A stretch of DNA of 6,350 bases, from the NCBI GenBank assembly GCA_031264715.1, contig JAISDP010000298.1, forward strand, positions 1 to 6,350. Reading direction: 5' to 3'. Positions 4,408-6,350 of this stretch are shown one piece after another. The first letter of the stretch is position 1. Each line of letters begins with the position of its first letter. A program made the translations under genes and the position numbers. This DNA comes from Bacteroidales bacterium (GTDB lineage Bacteria > Bacteroidota > Bacteroidia > Bacteroidales > UBA4181). The notes beneath the pieces were generated by a model. It searched no databases and was not told the DNA's origin. It worked only from the letters and a program-made list of their open reading frames with translations.

Positions 4408-5790
4408 ATGAATCGTTTTTTTACACTGATAGTTACAGGCATCTCGTTCATCGCGTTTTCGTCATTCTTCCAGAGTGGCATAATTATTAATGTGGACATG
4501 CCTGACGTTATTGAGGCAGGTACGGAAATCACAGTCAATGTTACCATTAATAAGGGTAAGTTGACGGGATTTGCACGGTTTCAGCAGGAACTTCCCTACG
4601 GTTTTACTGCTATGGCGGAAAATTCAGCCAATGCCGATTTCAGTTTCCAGGACCAGAAACTCCGTTTGATCTGGTTGCGTGTCCCCGAAGATGATGAAAT
4701 ATCATTTTCATACAAAATCGTCGCCAACGAACGGTTGACCGGGAAAATCGACTTGGACGGGCGTTTTTCGTACATCGACAATAACGAACGAAAGTCAGCA
4801 GACCTGCAACCCAAGTTGTTGGCCATCAATCCTTCGCCAAACGTCAATCCGGCAATGCTGGTCGATGTAAACGATTATGCAAAAACTGCCAGTATCGAAG
4901 CTATTGCTGCAAAGGCCGGGCGGGCTGTTGCTTTGCGCCAGCAACCGGCATGGATGGAAGAGGATAAAATGTTCCTGGTTACCCTCTTAGTGAACAAGGA
5001 CGCTATCCAGAAATTTGCAAAAATCGAGGAAACGGTGCCGTCAGGCTACACCGCTGCAAATGTCGACAGCAAAGGCGGGATATTTACATACAAGGACCAG
5101 GTAGCAAAATTTATCTGGATGGATCTGCCGGCTGATCCCTATTTCACGGTAACATACAAGCTGATTCCCGAAGAGGACGTCACTGTCGACCCTTCATCAA
5201 TGCATCTTGCAGGCGTGTTTTCCTACATGATCAACGACCGTACGCTGTCTTCCGCAATTGTTGAACGTAACGAAACCCTGGCCGGCTTGAGCAGCGATCA
5301 GGTGAACGCTATTTTGAACGGCGTAACCGTACAGGCAACCGAACAACCTGTGTTGATAGCCGCCGCCGGGACAACGGCTTCGCAGTCCGGCTCAAAAACG
5401 CCCGGTTCAACAGCATCATCAAAAACTTCAGGATCATCGTCAACATCCCCGGGCAAAACTGTGGCTGTTGCAAACGATTCCGGCGACATGCTGGCTCCCG
5501 AGTCGGGTATCTACTACCGGGTACAGATTGCTGCAGGGCATAAACCTGTGAACTCGCAACGGTATTTCAGGAGGTACAGATTGGAATACTCTGTGTTAAA
5601 AGAACAGCACGAAGGCTGGTTCAAATATTCGGTCGGCTCGTTTACCGAATACAGGGACGCCAGGGATTACAGGGTACATTTGGGTAACACATCCACGCTT
5701 AATGATGCGTTTATTGCCGCTTACAACAACGGCAAACGCATCACCGTACAGGATGCGTTGATGGCCCTGAACCAAAAATGGTATAAATAA
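4408..5790 (+). CDS. Secreted protein: two beta-rich repeats plus C-terminal SPOR domain
   Basis: A 460-residue exported protein. Residues 1-23 are a signal peptide without a lipobox cysteine. Two homologous domains follow: copy A at about 25-131 and copy B at about 183-284. They share the order FA-x-x-QE/EE-x-x-P-x-G-[FY]-TA (56-68 and 203-215), F-x-[FY]-x-DQ then [FL]IW (78-89 and 226-237), [LV]P-x-D then [FY]T/SF-x-x-[ST]YK (92-103 and 240-251) and G-x-FSY (118-122 and 269-273). The pattern suggests an all-beta, perhaps Ig-like fold. A linker of Ser, Thr, Gly and Lys (about 320-352) leads to a SPOR domain (about 367-445: YYRVQIAAG, WFKYSVGSFTEYRDARDY, DAFIAAYNNGKRI). SPOR domains bind peptidoglycan strands lacking stem peptides, often at the division site, so the protein probably acts in the periplasm on or near the cell wall. 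It lies 6 bp before a gene for a likely outer-membrane protein, in one operon with its own promoter. The exact function is not recognised. Confidence 0.85.
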   Translation: MNRFFTLIVTGISFIAFSSFFQSGIIINVDMPDVIEAGTEITVNVTINKGKLTGFARFQQELPYGFTAMAENSANADFSFQDQKLRLIWLRVPEDDEISFSYKIVANERLTGKIDLDGRFSYIDNNERKSADLQPKLLAINPSPNVNPAMLVDVNDYAKTASIEAIAAKAGRAVALRQQPAWMEEDKMFLVTLLVNKDAIQKFAKIEETVPSGYTAANVDSKGGIFTYKDQVAKFIWMDLPADPYFTVTYKLIPEEDVTVDPSSMHLAGVFSYMINDRTLSSAIVERNETLAGLSSDQVNAILNGVTVQATEQPVLIAAAGTTASQSGSKTPGSTASSKTSGSSSTSPGKTVAVANDSGDMLAPESGIYYRVQIAAGHKPVNSQRYFRRYRLEYSVLKEQHEGWFKYSVGSFTEYRDARDYRVHLGNTSTLNDAFIAAYNNGKRITVQDALMALNQKWYK

Positions 5791-5796
5791 GCGAAT

Positions 5797-6350
5797 ATGA
5801 AGAATCTTAAAAAGCTGGTACTCGCGTTTGCGGGAATAGCGGCGGGATTGTTCCCGGCTTATTCGCAAGACGATGAAGACGAAATAACCAGATTGCTGAG
5901 ACACGAAGTGGAGGTCGAAGATCCTGTATACATGCCGGTTGTTGGTGTAGGTACCGGATACTTTAACTTTTATGGCGATATAAACGACGCGTACCGAAGC
6001 TATACCGCAGGGAAACCGGGACTTCGCGTAAATGTCGCGACTTTCCTGGGGAAGAGACATAACCTGCGGGGCAACCTGGTGTTCATGATGGGCGATATCA
6101 TGGGAACACAACGTTCGGTGGTTGATACAGCCAAAAACCTGAATTTCAAATCAAGCATCTACAGTTTTGGCTTTAATATCCATTACAGTTTCAAGCCATG
6201 GCTGAAAGGGAAGTTCTTTGAACCATTCATATCTGCAGGGATTGAAACAGTGCAGTTCGATTCAAAGGCCGATTATTACAATACAACAAACAAAGATAAT
6301 CCATTCCGTTATAATTACTGGACGGACGGAACCATCAGGGATGCGCAGGA
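5797..6350 (+). CDS. Probable outer-membrane beta-barrel protein (3' end cut off)
   Basis: An open frame of 184 codons with no stop before the window edge, so the protein is incomplete. Residues 1-23 are a typical signal peptide (MKNLKKLVLAF..., then AGLFPAYSQ), probably cut near AYS-Q. An acidic, helical-looking stretch follows (DDEDEITRLLRHEVEVED, 25-42). After it come alternating short strands with aromatic girdles and Gly turns: VGVGTGYFNFYGD (48-60), LRVNVATFLG, NLRGNLVFMMGD, SSIYSFGFNIHYSFKPW and FEPFISAGIETVQF. This pattern fits an outer-membrane beta-barrel; I cannot name the family. It starts 6 bp after the SPOR protein's stop and lacks a Shine-Dalgarno, so it is probably cotranscribed and translationally coupled. 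A 171-codon minus-strand frame over the same bases (5596-6111) is a shadow. Confidence 0.75.
   Translation, partial: MKNLKKLVLAFAGIAAGLFPAYSQDDEDEITRLLRHEVEVEDPVYMPVVGVGTGYFNFYGDINDAYRSYTAGKPGLRVNVATFLGKRHNLRGNLVFMMGDIMGTQRSVVDTAKNLNFKSSIYSFGFNIHYSFKPWLKGKFFEPFISAGIETVQFDSKADYYNTTNKDNPFRYNYWTDGTIRDAQ

Noticed and set aside
5596..6111. 171-codon minus-strand open frame
   Set aside because: It lies opposite the SPOR domain and the signal-peptide protein, both far better supported.

Overview
The window most likely comes from a Bacteroidota genome, probably order Bacteroidales. The evidence is a GNAT protein that resembles, from memory, one in Bacteroides arginine loci, start regions that mostly lack a Shine-Dalgarno, one match to the Bacteroides-type -7 box (TAnnTTTG), a signal peptide ending in AYSQ, and intergenic palindrome clusters like those common in this phylum. 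This is recognition from the sequence alone; no database search was done. Every gene seen is on the + strand.

Layout. 1-61: tail of an upstream transcription unit, closed by a strong hairpin terminator. 62-1186: over 1.1 kb without a convincing gene. It holds (a) a dense field of short palindromes, including a pair of related elements in inverted orientation (240-442, like a BIME) and a separate three-palindrome module (530-609), (b) an uninterrupted array of fifteen 21-bp tandem units plus partial edges (689-1022), and (c) an AT-rich leader. 1187-2317: a soluble PAS histidine kinase with a cysteine cluster and no response regulator beside it. 2318-2658: non-coding, some hairpins. 2659-3276: GNAT acetyltransferase of an arginine-locus-associated type. 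3277-3617: hairpin after the stop, then AT-rich leader. 3618-4331: LOG/TIGR00730 phosphoribohydrolase-like protein. 4408-5790 and 5797-6350 (cut by the window edge): a likely two-gene envelope operon, a secreted protein with two copies of a beta-rich domain plus a C-terminal SPOR domain, then a signal-peptide protein that looks like an outer-membrane beta-barrel.

How they relate. The kinase, the GNAT gene and the LOG gene are separated by gaps of about 340 bp and look like independent single-gene units. Only the last two genes are tightly coupled (6 bp apart), which suggests a shared role in the envelope. The most unusual structure is the 62-1022 region: the 21-bp unit equals two DNA helical turns and carries A6 tracts in perfect phase, so it should be intrinsically curved. 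Its variation pattern argues against a protein-coding role even though several frames are open.
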